Assembly (NCBI GenBank): GCA_021819735.1 | Contig: JAKAFO010000012.1 | Coordinates: forward strand, 1 to 33,202 | Source of the DNA: Deltaproteobacteria bacterium | Lineage (GTDB): Bacteria > Desulfobacterota > Desulfobacteria > Desulfobacterales > Desulfosarcinaceae | DNA: 33,202 bases | Direction of reading: 5' to 3' | Shown here: piece by piece, positions 1-8,856 of the stretch | Layout: each line of letters begins with the position of its first letter | Position numbering within the stretch: position 1 is the first letter of the stretch | Notes under the pieces: generated by a model | What the model was told of the DNA's origin: nothing | What the model saw: only the letters and a program-made list of their open reading frames with translations | Databases searched by the model: none | Program-made: the position numbers and the translations under genes

Positions 1-663
1 CGCGTGCTGCCGGTCATCCAGAGATTGGCCGGCCGAATCCCCGTTCCCATCTCCATCGACACCGCCAAGGCCGTGGTGGCCGATGCGGCCTTGAGCGCCG
101 GCGCCGCCATGGTCAACGACATCGGCGCTTTAGGGCTGGATGCCGACATGGGCGCCGTGGCCGCCCGCCATCGCGTGCCGGTCATCATCATGCACATGAA
201 GGGGTTGCCCCGCACCATGCAGATCGACCCGGTGTATGCGGATCTGATCCAGGAGGTCCATCAATTTCTGCAAGCGGCCATGGGGCGCGCCCAAGCCGCC
301 GGCATTGCGCGCGAACACATCATCATCGATCCGGGCATCGGCTTCGGCAAGACCTTGGCTCACAACCTGCTGCTCATTCGACAATTGCAACGGTTCGCCG
401 ACTTGAAGGCCCCCATCCTCATCGGGCCGTCCCGCAAGGCGTTCATCCGCAAAATTCTGTCCGCAGATTTAGGTACCGAGCTCAAGGCCGACCGGCCCGA
501 AGTGGAAACCGGCACCCAGGCGGCCCTGGCCCTCTCCATCGTCAATGGCGCCCATATCGTGCGGGTGCATGATGTGGCCAATACGAGGGCCATGGTGCGG
601 GTGCTCGATGCCATCAGGACGGCGGAAAGTCTGCATCCGATGAATTCGACAGTTAAAAATTAA
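1..663 (+). CDS. folP: Dihydropteroate synthase, 3' part (5' end outside window)
   Basis: Condenses 6-hydroxymethyl-7,8-dihydropterin pyrophosphate with p-aminobenzoate to give dihydropteroate in cytosolic folate synthesis. The reading frame is open from the first base, so the gene begins upstream and about 220 C-terminal residues are visible of the usual 270-290. Recognisable TIM-barrel landmarks are SIDTAK, the VNDI segment, the MHMKG..RTMQ stretch, DPGIGFGKT and the GPSRKAFI phosphate-binding segment, then a C-terminal H-V-R-V-H-D-V helix region. It lies 13 nt before coaX on the same strand, so the two probably form one transcript. The family call is secure; only the N-terminus is missing. 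Confidence 0.95.
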   Translation, partial: RVLPVIQRLAGRIPVPISIDTAKAVVADAALSAGAAMVNDIGALGLDADMGAVAARHRVPVIIMHMKGLPRTMQIDPVYADLIQEVHQFLQAAMGRAQAAGIAREHIIIDPGIGFGKTLAHNLLLIRQLQRFADLKAPILIGPSRKAFIRKILSADLGTELKADRPEVETGTQAALALSIVNGAHIVRVHDVANTRAMVRVLDAIRTAESLHPMNSTVKN

Positions 664-676
664 AGGACACTTCGAT

Positions 677-1444
677 ATGCTGCTCGTCATTGATGTGGGA
701 AACACCAACATCGTCATGGGCGTTTACGATGGCGACAAGTTAATCGCCCATTGGCGCATCCGCACGGAACGCAACACCACCGAGGACGAATTCAACGTCC
801 TGGCTTCGGGGCTCTTTGCCCGCGGCAAAATGGATTTCAAGCAGATCCAGAAAACGGCCATCTCCAGCGTGGTGCCGCCCATGGTCAATATCCTGGATGC
901 CTTCGTGCGCAAATACCTGGGCCATGCCCCCCACTGGATCGATGCCAAGTCCTACCCGGGCATGCCGATTCTTTACAACAACCCCAACGAAGTGGGCGCC
1001 GACCGCATCGTCAATGCGGTAGCCGCTTACCAGCGCTACAAGACCGAACTGATCGTCATCGATTTCGGCACTGCCACCACCTTCGACGTCATCACCCAAA
1101 AGGGCGAGTACCTGGGCGGCGCCATCACGCCGGGCATCGGCATCTCCGCCGAAGCCCTCTTCGCCCGCGCCTCCAAACTGCCCCGGGTGGAGATCTTCAA
1201 ACGGCCGGCCAGCGTCATCGGCAAAGACACCATCGGCAGCATGCAATCCGGCATCATCTTCGGCTATGCCGGCCTGGTGGACGGCATGGTGCAGCGCATC
1301 CGCGCCGAACGCCAGGCCCAATCCAAGGTGATCGCCACCGGCGGCCTGGCGCCGCTGATCCAAAATGTGGCCACGACCATCGAATCGGTGGAACCGGACC
1401 TGACCTTGGAAGGGCTGAAGATTATTGCGGACAGCCTTCGCTGA
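677..1444 (+). CDS. coaX: Type III pantothenate kinase
   Basis: ATP-dependent phosphorylation of pantothenate, the first step of coenzyme A synthesis. The 255-residue length is normal for the family. The ASKHA-fold phosphate motif DVGNTN lies at residues 6-11, a second motif DFGTATTFDVI lies mid-protein, and GGAITPGIGIS follows. The ATG is preceded by an AAAGGAC Shine-Dalgarno-like stretch at a suitable distance, and the gene follows folP closely. Coenzyme A supplies the phosphopantetheine arm of carrier proteins, so the neighbourhood of an ACP-containing operon is suggestive, but that is probably coincidence because coaX is a housekeeping gene. Confidence 0.95.
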   Translation: MLLVIDVGNTNIVMGVYDGDKLIAHWRIRTERNTTEDEFNVLASGLFARGKMDFKQIQKTAISSVVPPMVNILDAFVRKYLGHAPHWIDAKSYPGMPILYNNPNEVGADRIVNAVAAYQRYKTELIVIDFGTATTFDVITQKGEYLGGAITPGIGISAEALFARASKLPRVEIFKRPASVIGKDTIGSMQSGIIFGYAGLVDGMVQRIRAERQAQSKVIATGGLAPLIQNVATTIESVEPDLTLEGLKIIADSLR

Positions 1445-1449
1445 GATCG

Positions 1450-1574
1450 CCCCGGTAGTCTCCGAGACTGTTGCATAGAAAAGCGTTCTCTCCCCTGGGC
1501 CGGGATGGACAATTCTGAAAAGCCGGATAGAAGAGGGTCGTTGGTCAGCAGGTAGTCCAGGCAGACTGGCTGAG
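1450..1574 (-). pseudogene. Remnant of the 3' end of an MBL-fold hydrolase gene
   Basis: Read on the minus strand, this stretch encodes CLDYLLTNDPLLSGF and then PAQGRERF. That matches CLEHLLANDPLLSGF and AAQGRERF near the C-terminus of the intact MBL-fold protein at 14436-15383. By eye, 1493-1564 aligns to 14530-14601 without gaps, with about 59 of 72 bases identical. Beyond it the similarity continues only after a one-base shift (LCNSLGDYRGDL against LNNSVRGYWGYL), and a second shift lies near the other end, so it cannot be a working gene. Nothing of the upstream nine-tenths of the gene is present. The remnant sits directly downstream of the 13-gene minus-strand operon, in the same orientation as the intact copy on its other side. 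Confidence 0.8.
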
Positions 1575-1636
1575 TTGCCAGCGGCATGCAATGGGCGACG
1601 CATAAAAAGCTTACATACCGACGGCCGAATAGCCAG

Positions 1637-2659
1637 TTAAAGCTCGATAGCTCTCACCATCCGGTAATAATCCAATAGGCTGTGTATAAATGCTTTCCCA
1701 TACATCATGGTTTCAATCGATCCCCTGCAGGATGTCCAGCAAGAGCGGCATGAGTTGCCATGGAACGCCGCAACCAGTTTTTTCCGAATTGCGCCGGCCT
1801 CCTCGTTCAAGATGTTGCCGACTGGCCGGTGGATCGTATCGATGCACAAAGAAACATCGCCTTTATTGTCAATATTGCACAAATTCTTCCCGGCATAACA
1901 GCGGTTGGGGTGTTCGCCTCGTATCGCCGCGGAAAACCCCGCCAAATAGCCACTTAAGGCCACAAAATCATTGTATTTGCGCTTTAAGCGCCGCAACAGG
2001 GCGCTGGGGTCCGATACCGGCGGACGAAGGGTTTTCGCGCCACGCGAACCCGAATAGAGCGTCACCAGATAGGTGATGCCCATTTTTCGGCATAACCGGA
2101 TCAAAGGTTCCACTTCCGGCAAATTGTCATCCATGATGACGGTTATCATGTGGACACGCTGGTCGGGACGGACACGATTGGCATGCAGGATCTGCAGCGC
2201 GTGCACTGCGCGATCGAAGGCGCCATAGACGCCCCGCTGCGCATCATGCTTCATGGCATCGGCAAAATCCACGGACACGCTGATCTCATCCAGTCCAGCC
2301 GAAAACAGTTCGCGCGCGATCCGCTCTGTGACGAACCAACCGTTGCAGATCATCACCGGAAAATGGCAACGCGCTAGCACCCGCACGATGTCCACAATCT
2401 CGGGATGGAGCAAAGGCTCACCGCCGCCGATGGAGATGATTTGCGGTCCAATCTGGTTCAACTTTTCAGATATGATCTTCACCTGATTCAGGGATAAGCG
2501 TGCTGTATTCTGATAAAAGTCGTGCCAGAATCCGCAGATACGGCAGCGAAAATTGCAGTGGTAAAGAATCTGCAAATTCGTGTGAACTAATTTTCGCCCC
2601 ATGAAAGAGCCCAAATATCGCAGTTTTTTGAACTTATGGGAATACTCGAAAGGTGTCAC
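1637..2659 (-). CDS. Radical SAM protein with C-terminal cysteine cluster (last gene of operon)
   Basis: A predicted radical SAM enzyme of 340 residues. The cluster-binding motif CNFRCRIC (C35, C39, C42) starts the TIM barrel, followed by GGGEP near residues 78-82, which binds the amino group of SAM. About eight more cysteines lie in the last 90 residues (NRC, LC, SLC, then SCRSCWTSC), which looks like a SPASM/twitch-type domain for auxiliary iron-sulfur clusters. I chose the GTG at 2659, not the longer frame, because GTG overlaps the stop of the preceding gene as GTGA and GAGGAG lies a few bases upstream. The longer frame would run through coding sequence of the neighbour. The substrate is unknown. 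As last gene of the operon it may modify the final lipid or an accessory protein. Confidence 0.85.
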   Translation of the reverse strand: MTPFEYSHKFKKLRYLGSFMGRKLVHTNLQILYHCNFRCRICGFWHDFYQNTARLSLNQVKIISEKLNQIGPQIISIGGGEPLLHPEIVDIVRVLARCHFPVMICNGWFVTERIARELFSAGLDEISVSVDFADAMKHDAQRGVYGAFDRAVHALQILHANRVRPDQRVHMITVIMDDNLPEVEPLIRLCRKMGITYLVTLYSGSRGAKTLRPPVSDPSALLRRLKRKYNDFVALSGYLAGFSAAIRGEHPNRCYAGKNLCNIDNKGDVSLCIDTIHRPVGNILNEEAGAIRKKLVAAFHGNSCRSCWTSCRGSIETMMYGKAFIHSLLDYYRMVRAIEL

Positions 2660-3654
2660 GATGGCTCCTCGGGTAGCCTCCGGACCAGAGGCAGTAAAAG
2701 CGTGGCCAGCCGATACCATTGTGCGAGATTGAACGCATTGGAAAAATCGACATGGTTGAGCAGATCGGTCACCAGCATGCGTGGGATTGTTCCAGAAGCA
2801 GATAGTTCCCGGGCAATACCACGGGCGTGCTCGGAAGGCACTAGGCTGTCGCCGGCAGCGTGCAGCAGTCCCACCGGGCATCGAATTGCATTCAGTTTAC
2901 CGGCGGGGGAGAGTTGTCCACAGAGTTCATCATTCATCATCGCCTTCTCAAGTTCTATCAACACCTCGCTGCCCAGGTGGCGCTGATAGAAAGTTCTCTT
3001 TTCTTCGATGGTGCTGGCATGGCAGTAACGCTCGAGTAAATCGGTCAATTCATGGATAACCGCTTCCGCCAATGGCAGGCGGGCGGCATGGCGCCTTGCC
3101 ATCGCCAATTGCAGATAGAGCCAATTATCCCAGTCCCTGGCTTGTTGCGGCCAGGTTCGGCCGAAGGTCATCTGATGCCGGAAGAGATCGCCCAGTGAAT
3201 AATAAGCGCCGAACGAAAGGACAAACCCGACGCGCGTTGCCACAAGCGGGTGGGCCGCGGCCATAAGGGCATAGCTGCCGCCATAGCTGAAACCGATCAG
3301 CCCGACGCGCGCCCCAAGACTGGAGAACTCATCAACCAAATCTACCAACCCAACAATATCATCAGGTATCCACTGGAACCGCGACAAGCCCGGCAGCGTA
3401 GGGACGATGCACAATGCGCCTGAAGCAGCCAGGCATTGCGCCAGATGCTGCAACCGAGGATCATCTTTGCCGTTCCAGGTGCCGCCGTGCAAGGCGATAA
3501 GGGTTGCGTCTGCGCGCCCCTTGGGCCTGAAAAGATCGTACGCCATCCCATGGGACGACATGGCGTTGCGCTGAACGTCGCCGACCCGCGACGCCCTGCG
3601 GCGCGCCACGCGCATGAACAAACCGATCAGTCTGAGTAGATCCGAGCCCTTCAA
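2656..3654 (-). CDS. Alpha/beta-hydrolase-fold protein
   Basis: A cytosolic hydrolase of 332 residues with an alpha/beta-hydrolase pattern: LIALHGG for the oxyanion region (HGG at 56-58), the nucleophile elbow GFSYGG with Ser123, a likely acid in HAAGDSLVP and a likely base in LLNHVDF near the C-terminus. It starts at a TTG that overlaps the stop codon of the rhodanese-membrane gene (TTGA), with GGAAAA upstream, so it is probably translationally coupled. In a pathway built on an acyl carrier protein and lacking an obvious thioesterase, it is a reasonable candidate for release or hydrolysis of the acyl product. That role is inference only; ester, thioester or amide specificity cannot be read from the sequence. 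Confidence 0.8.
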   Translation of the reverse strand: MKGSDLLRLIGLFMRVARRRASRVGDVQRNAMSSHGMAYDLFRPKGRADATLIALHGGTWNGKDDPRLQHLAQCLAASGALCIVPTLPGLSRFQWIPDDIVGLVDLVDEFSSLGARVGLIGFSYGGSYALMAAAHPLVATRVGFVLSFGAYYSLGDLFRHQMTFGRTWPQQARDWDNWLYLQLAMARRHAARLPLAEAVIHELTDLLERYCHASTIEEKRTFYQRHLGSEVLIELEKAMMNDELCGQLSPAGKLNAIRCPVGLLHAAGDSLVPSEHARGIARELSASGTIPRMLVTDLLNHVDFSNAFNLAQWYRLATLLLPLVRRLPEEPS

Positions 3655-4982
3655 GACTCATTTTCCTTTTGGCCTGCAACAAGTTTAGATTGGGGTTGCT
3701 CGGCCCGAAACCAAAACTTCATTTCCATTCGATTCAGATATAGAAACCATCCCAATCCCACGATCAGAAAGAGCTCCGTGGCCTCTTCCCAAAAATCCAT
3801 CCACGCCGGCGATAAACGAAAAGCCTCCAGCAGAAAGAAGCGAAAAAGGGAAAAGCTCATCAACCCCATAGCGGTGAAAAATGGCAGCTGCGCCGATTTT
3901 AGGAATGCTACGCCTTTGAATGTGCGCGCCCAGGCGACGAAAAAGAATGCTGCTGCTAAAAAAGAGTAGAGCCGAAAGTCGGCCAATTGCAGGTTGATGG
4001 AGTAGGAGTAAAGGACGGGTGTGGCGAACACCATCGACTCCTGATGAAGCACACGCAACGGCGTGCACCAGGGCATCAACGCTGTAATGGCCAGGGCTGG
4101 TATCGCCAGCAACAGGAGCCGTTGCAATCGGCACGACACGTTCTGATATTTCCAGCAGGCACCGCAGAGCCGTTTGAAAGCGCAAGCCCGCGCAGGGGCG
4201 GTGACTGATAAAACGCGCTCATCCAGAAGGACCACCAGGCCCCAGCTGACCAAGGCGCCCATAAACACCATGCCCAATCCATGCAACGCATCGAACGAGT
4301 CGCTTGCGCCGCTGAAGATCAGATAGTTCAAGGCGCAGAAAGACTCGCCAACCAAAAAGGCGATCAGGCCCCCGCGAATCAAGGCGACGTCCCGGGACTT
4401 ATTCCCCCAAAGTCCAAGGATCAAAGCCAGGGTCAAGGCCATATAGGTCGGCTTGAACCCCAATCCAGAAATGGTGGCCGCCAATTGTTGTATGCGGCTC
4501 ATGGGGACCAAAACCGGTGAGAAATTCTCCGATCCAGCCGCACCATCGGTTGCACCCGCTTGCAGGACAAAGGCCTGGTTGCGCCACTGGGCCACTCCGC
4601 CATGCAACGAGACGACATTACCGAAGCCCTGTCCCTTGGCCACGGCGGCCGCCGGGACTGAAAGATAGCCGCTGGGACAGGTGATGACCAGCGGCTTGGT
4701 ACGATCCAACGATAGGCGCGGAAGCTGTTCCTCCAATTTTTTATAATCCACCCAGCGCGCACCGGGAAGGTGCCCTTCCAAATAAAATTGGCGGGGACCG
4801 ACATCGAGGAACTGAAACTCCTTGCCCGCCTGCAACGATCGCTGCAACTGTTCAGCCGATATGGACCCGACGCCAACGACCCACTCCAAGCCGGATGAGC
4901 AGCCCATGCATGTCAGGGTCCCGCATAGAATGATCAGGTGAATGACCATGGCCTTAATGATCTTGTTGCTATCAGAAGTCAT
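3651..4982 (-). CDS. Exported rhodanese-like domain fused to a multi-span membrane domain
   Basis: A 443-residue protein. A hydrophobic N-terminal segment (about residues 10-28) ends in CMGCSS, a weak lipobox or simply a signal anchor. Residues 40-130 form a rhodanese-like domain: FLDVGPRQFYLEGHLPGA and the loop ITCPSGYLS with the presumed active Cys102. From about residue 180 on there are roughly seven hydrophobic spans, ending in a short basic/acidic tail. The start ATG at 4982 is preferred over an upstream in-frame codon at 5033 because AGGAAGG lies just before it and the overlap with the preceding gene is then only 11 nt. A rhodanese domain facing the periplasm joined to a membrane module is unusual; a sulfur-transfer or redox role is a guess. 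Confidence 0.75.
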   Translation of the reverse strand: MTSDSNKIIKAMVIHLIILCGTLTCMGCSSGLEWVVGVGSISAEQLQRSLQAGKEFQFLDVGPRQFYLEGHLPGARWVDYKKLEEQLPRLSLDRTKPLVITCPSGYLSVPAAAVAKGQGFGNVVSLHGGVAQWRNQAFVLQAGATDGAAGSENFSPVLVPMSRIQQLAATISGLGFKPTYMALTLALILGLWGNKSRDVALIRGGLIAFLVGESFCALNYLIFSGASDSFDALHGLGMVFMGALVSWGLVVLLDERVLSVTAPARACAFKRLCGACWKYQNVSCRLQRLLLLAIPALAITALMPWCTPLRVLHQESMVFATPVLYSYSINLQLADFRLYSFLAAAFFFVAWARTFKGVAFLKSAQLPFFTAMGLMSFSLFRFFLLEAFRLSPAWMDFWEEATELFLIVGLGWFLYLNRMEMKFWFRAEQPQSKLVAGQKENES

Positions 4983-6015
4983 GCCTTCCTCGCCGGGATT
5001 TGCAAAAGGCTCGCACCGAAAGATACGCCTCATGCGCCAAGGACAAAGGCTGATCCAGCATCAACGCAAAACTCAAGGCGCAAGCCGAATGGCAGCGGTT
5101 GTCACAACGCGGCTCCGGGCCGAAACTTCGTTTGCCCTGAATGCGCAGGAGGTGCAGATCTGCTGTCCGGCGCAGGTTACCGGCGATCGTCCCCCGCTCC
5201 AGGCAGGGATAAAACACGTCGCCTTGGGGCGCAACGGCCAGCACCGTGCTGGGACGGCAGGCGAAGCACGCCAGGTCACGCATATGCTGCAGGTAGCGCA
5301 CGGTGCCATTGATTGCTTCGCCGCGCCTTTTGGCCGTCAGCAGATCGTCGAAAATCTGCCGGTACGCACTGTTTTGGGCCAAGGCCGGGTGGGGCTTGAC
5401 CCCCAGCAACTGCGGGGCCAATGCAAAACGAAACCCGCGTTCACGGCAATAGCGATGAACTGCTCGAAGGTCGTCAAGGTTATCCGGGGTGGCTACGGCT
5501 GAAATGATGATCTCATAGGCACGCCGGGGCCACGTTGCGGCCGAATGGATGTTATGCAAAACTTTCTTCAGGGTGCCTGCACCTGCCCCGAACCAACGAT
5601 CCGCTTTGTCATGGTTTAGGGTATCGATGGAAAACACTAAATAGCGAACCGCCTTATTGATCAATGGCAGATAAGGCTTGATCGCATAACCATTGGTCGT
5701 CAGCACGATGCCGTCAAATCCCAGGGAGGGCAAACCGCGCAGCACCTGCCCGCAGGCCGCGTGGTTGAAAGGCTCGCCGCCGGTGATGACCAGATAATCA
5801 CAGTAACGCCGGATCGTTCGCAGCAATTCGAGCACCTCGGCGGCTGGCAGATCGGCGCGGGGCAATCGGTAGTAGGGGACATGGTTGCCATCGCTGCAAT
5901 ACGGGCAGCGGAAATCGCAGGCGTAGGTCAGATAGTAGACCGCCAGCAATGGATGCCAGCCCACAGGTTTTCTTGTGATGAAGTGAATCAAATAGTTGCG
6001 GACCGAACGCCACAT
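4972..6015 (-). CDS. Radical SAM protein (third radical SAM gene of operon)
   Basis: A predicted radical SAM enzyme of 347 residues with CDFRCPYC (C33, C37, C40) followed by ITGGEP. The C-terminal third has a further cysteine set: CFAC, then FYPC, then CDNRC and SAC. This resembles a SPASM-like auxiliary-cluster domain. I prefer the ATG at 6015, which has GGTGA eight bases upstream, over a GTG at 6027; either way it overlaps or abuts the end of the preceding Tes-like gene. The first 25 residues are hydrophobic and basic (RNYLIHFITRKPVGWHPLLAVYYL), perhaps membrane-proximal, which would suit a lipid substrate. It is not closely similar by eye to the two tandem radical SAM genes upstream. Substrate unknown. 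Confidence 0.85.
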   Translation of the reverse strand: MWRSVRNYLIHFITRKPVGWHPLLAVYYLTYACDFRCPYCSDGNHVPYYRLPRADLPAAEVLELLRTIRRYCDYLVITGGEPFNHAACGQVLRGLPSLGFDGIVLTTNGYAIKPYLPLINKAVRYLVFSIDTLNHDKADRWFGAGAGTLKKVLHNIHSAATWPRRAYEIIISAVATPDNLDDLRAVHRYCRERGFRFALAPQLLGVKPHPALAQNSAYRQIFDDLLTAKRRGEAINGTVRYLQHMRDLACFACRPSTVLAVAPQGDVFYPCLERGTIAGNLRRTADLHLLRIQGKRSFGPEPRCDNRCHSACALSFALMLDQPLSLAHEAYLSVRAFCKSRRGRHDF

Positions 6016-6019
6016 CGCG

Positions 6020-7450
6020 TTAATCACCCATCAGATTGTTGCGCACACAGGCCGGCAGCAATTTTAGATCGGCCTGGGGATAGTGGTTGCAGCATTTGAC
6101 GGCCCTGGAAAGATCGAAAGTGGCCCGATCCATGAAGTGGTGGATAAAGATCGATTTGACATGACTGGTGCCCAACTCCAGCACGGCGCGATGGGGGGCG
6201 GCCGGCCCCAGGCGGTTGAGATCGGTCAGAATCCCCTTGATGGTCTTCAGCACCGCCTCGCGTTGGGGCACAATACCGTCCGAGGACCACAAGGAGTAAA
6301 GCGCATCTCGAACCCGCCGCAGTGAATCCATATCCGTGCCAAGCAGGGCCTGATTCTTGATGATGTCCAGATAGTCTTGCGTGGGAATAATGGACGGCAG
6401 CGACACCAGCGCACCTGCGTTGGTCTTGAGCAGATAGGTCAGTGCAAAACAGCTGGGATGGGAGCAGGGCAGCGGAGAGAAATCCGAATATTTCAATACC
6501 CCTGCCGCGGCCTCCACCAGAAGTTTCACCGCATCGGCGATGGTGATCACCTGCATGGCATCGCCCAGCCCGTTGGCCTGGGCCAGGGGCTGCACCATTA
6601 CGCTGAGAATTTCCTCATGGGCGAACAACAAACCGAGAATGCCACCCAATTCCCCCTCGTTGACCCCTTGGGCCAGGGTCACCGTGAGCGAAAAGCGCGC
6701 CTTCAGGGCGATCAAGCGCTCAACGAGACGCTGTTTGAGGTCGGCCAAATGGGCGACGCCGCGTAACGTCCGGTAGGTCTCGGGCCGAAATCCGTCGAAC
6801 TGCAGGGCAATGACAACACCCCGGTCGCGGAGCGCTTTGATCAAGTCATCGTTTCCGTCCAGGCGGATCCCGTTGGTGGAAACCGACACAATGCCCACCT
6901 CGGGTCTCAGGCAGGCATCCACAATCGCAAGGAAATGGGGATGCAGCGTCGGCTCGCCGCCGCTGAGCGTGAGCATGTTGAGCTTGCCTTCGCAGCGCAC
7001 CAGGCGCTTCATGATGGCATTCACCTGGGGCACGCTCAGTTCGGTCAAGGATCGGCCTTTGACCAGGCAGATGGGGCAGTTGAGATTGCACTGCGAAGTG
7101 ATTTCCAGGATGGGCACACAGGTATGCTGTTGATGTTGCGGACACAGGCCGCAGGAGTCCGGGCAGCCCACAAAGGTATCCACCGACCGTTCCAGGGGGC
7201 GGGTGCCGGGTTTGATGTAGGCCATGCTGTCCAGATACCATTTAGGGTCTGAGCTAACCAGGGCGCGGCTGATACCGTGATCGGGACACCATTTGACCAA
7301 AACCACCCGACCTGCTTCGATGCGAATCTGGGCATCGGTCAACCGCCCGCACTGGTTGCATAGCGCCTGGGTGGCCGTCAGGCACACCCCGGACGCTTGG
7401 CTGATCGGGCCCGATGCGCTGCCACGCGATCTGTCTATGTCTTCTGCCAA
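6020..7450 (-). CDS. Radical SAM protein with cysteine-rich N-terminus, Tes/MJ0619-like (copy 2 of tandem pair)
   Basis: A 476-residue radical SAM protein. Before the radical SAM motif CNLNCPIC (C121, C125, C128) lies an N-terminal region with C31/C34, CPDHG (C55) and CPDSCGLC (C96, C100, C103) plus C111. TLSGGEP follows. The same cysteine spacing recurs in the neighbouring gene, so the two are paralogues from a tandem duplication. This architecture, with the CxxC, CP(D/E)H and CPxxCGxC blocks before the core, is what I know from the archaeal MJ0619/tetraether-lipid-synthase group, which joins unactivated alkyl chains; assignment to that family is by motif resemblance. The start is a TTG at 7450 overlapping the end of the upstream gene by 16 nt. 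No ATG precedes the cysteine block, so the start is somewhat uncertain. Confidence 0.82.
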   Translation of the reverse strand: MAEDIDRSRGSASGPISQASGVCLTATQALCNQCGRLTDAQIRIEAGRVVLVKWCPDHGISRALVSSDPKWYLDSMAYIKPGTRPLERSVDTFVGCPDSCGLCPQHQQHTCVPILEITSQCNLNCPICLVKGRSLTELSVPQVNAIMKRLVRCEGKLNMLTLSGGEPTLHPHFLAIVDACLRPEVGIVSVSTNGIRLDGNDDLIKALRDRGVVIALQFDGFRPETYRTLRGVAHLADLKQRLVERLIALKARFSLTVTLAQGVNEGELGGILGLLFAHEEILSVMVQPLAQANGLGDAMQVITIADAVKLLVEAAAGVLKYSDFSPLPCSHPSCFALTYLLKTNAGALVSLPSIIPTQDYLDIIKNQALLGTDMDSLRRVRDALYSLWSSDGIVPQREAVLKTIKGILTDLNRLGPAAPHRAVLELGTSHVKSIFIHHFMDRATFDLSRAVKCCNHYPQADLKLLPACVRNNLMGD

Positions 7451-8856
7451 AAGCGATCATCCTTTTGCCGATAGAACAGGTTGTAGTTGCACGCCCCCAC
7501 GAGCCGCTGGGCATCCACCGGCACTTGATCCGAACAGCGCATGGCGCGACCGATCTCATAAGTGTCTTCATCCATGTGGGCATGGATATAGATGGTCTTA
7601 ACCATACTCTCCGCCCGTTGTTGACGTGCATGCAGGGTCAGATGCTCATCGGTGGGATAGACGTGGCGCAACATCCTTTTTACTACCGATAGCAATTGCG
7701 CCTGACCGCCCTGACTCCAGAGCCTGTCGATGGCCTCTTTCAGGGCGGTTTCCAATTCCGCCGAAGGCTGCATGAGATATCCGCCGACCAGGTTACGGGC
7801 CATGGTATCCCGATCGAGCAGCGCCCGAAAGGAATGCAGGGCATCTTTATCGCCGAGCAGATAGGACACCGCGTAACACAAGGGATGAACGCCGGGCAGA
7901 GGCATGAAGTCATCGGCCGAGAGGCGGCCGCGGCTGGCGGCTGCGATCCTTCGCACGACGCCATCCACGGGGATATGTTCGCGGGGCTCGAAAAAGGCGC
8001 CCCCCTGTCCGGTGTAGGTCATGGTTTGGATCGTCAGGCTGCGCACATGCTCATGGGTTAACAAGAGCGACCACAACGATTCAATCTCATGCTCGTTGAC
8101 GCCGCCCACCAAAACCATCAGCAACGTGGTCTGCACGCCGAATCGGCCAAGGTTCTCCAGGGCCGCCATTTTCTGAGCGGTGATATCCCGGCTGTGTAGC
8201 CTTTGACTGATGTCCCTATCCAATGTGTCCAAAGAGAGCACCACATAGACGCCCATTTCGGCCAACCGCGCCGCGATCTCGGGGTTGGCGGCCAGGGAAA
8301 GGCCGTTGGAGTTCAGGGTGATACGTCCGATGCGGGGGTGTCGGGCCCTGGCCAGCAAATCGAACAGTTGGGGGTGCAGCGTCGGCTCCCCTCCGGTGAT
8401 ATTCACCAGATCCACACCGCCAGTGGTTTCCACCACAAATTCAATCTGGCGCCCGAACTCTTCGGGAGACATGAAATAGATCTTGTCGCTGCGGTTATAG
8501 GTAAAGCAGATCGGACAGCGCAAATTGCAGGCATTGGTGATGGAAAAAACCGGCAGGCGGCAGGCCTGGGCATGGAAGGAACACGGTCCGCAGCCATCGG
8601 GACAGGCTTTTTGCTTCGGCATCGTTTTGGGCGGCGGGCAACCCGAAGATGGCCGTTGCATGGCATCCAGATACCAGGCCAGGCTTTCGGCCACCAAGGC
8701 CCGCGAACCGTAATGTTCCGGGCAAAGCCGCTCCAGATAGACCCGGTCCTGATCGGCCACATAGCGCACGGGAACCATCTTGCCGCAAACCCGGCACACC
8801 CCCCGCGACTGGGATAAGTAAGTGGGGGCCGCATTTCTGATGTCGCACTGCATCAT
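7435..8856 (-). CDS. Radical SAM protein with cysteine-rich N-terminus, Tes/MJ0619-like (copy 1 of tandem pair)
   Basis: A 473-residue radical SAM protein. The N-terminal cysteines are GVCRVCG (C21, C24), LCPEHYGSRALV (C45), CPDGCGPC (C85, C89, C92) and C99, then the core motif CNLRCPIC (C110, C114, C117) and NITGGEPTLHP. The phrase SRALV..S..WYLD is shared with the next gene. The C-terminal part contains PLPGVHPLCYAVSYLL, matching PLPCSHPSCFALTYLL in the paralogue. ATG at 8856 overlaps the stop of the ketoreductase gene as ATGA, so translation is coupled. By family resemblance it is a candidate for C-C bond formation or another radical reaction on long alkyl chains; here the chain would come from the dedicated carrier protein. 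Function not demonstrated by sequence alone. Confidence 0.84.
   Translation of the reverse strand: MMQCDIRNAAPTYLSQSRGVCRVCGKMVPVRYVADQDRVYLERLCPEHYGSRALVAESLAWYLDAMQRPSSGCPPPKTMPKQKACPDGCGPCSFHAQACRLPVFSITNACNLRCPICFTYNRSDKIYFMSPEEFGRQIEFVVETTGGVDLVNITGGEPTLHPQLFDLLARARHPRIGRITLNSNGLSLAANPEIAARLAEMGVYVVLSLDTLDRDISQRLHSRDITAQKMAALENLGRFGVQTTLLMVLVGGVNEHEIESLWSLLLTHEHVRSLTIQTMTYTGQGGAFFEPREHIPVDGVVRRIAAASRGRLSADDFMPLPGVHPLCYAVSYLLGDKDALHSFRALLDRDTMARNLVGGYLMQPSAELETALKEAIDRLWSQGGQAQLLSVVKRMLRHVYPTDEHLTLHARQQRAESMVKTIYIHAHMDEDTYEIGRAMRCSDQVPVDAQRLVGACNYNLFYRQKDDRFWQKT

Noticed and set aside
740-1603. A 287-codon minus-strand frame over coaX
   Set aside because: Shadow of coaX. Only its first part beyond coaX carries information, and that is the MBL remnant read partly in another frame.
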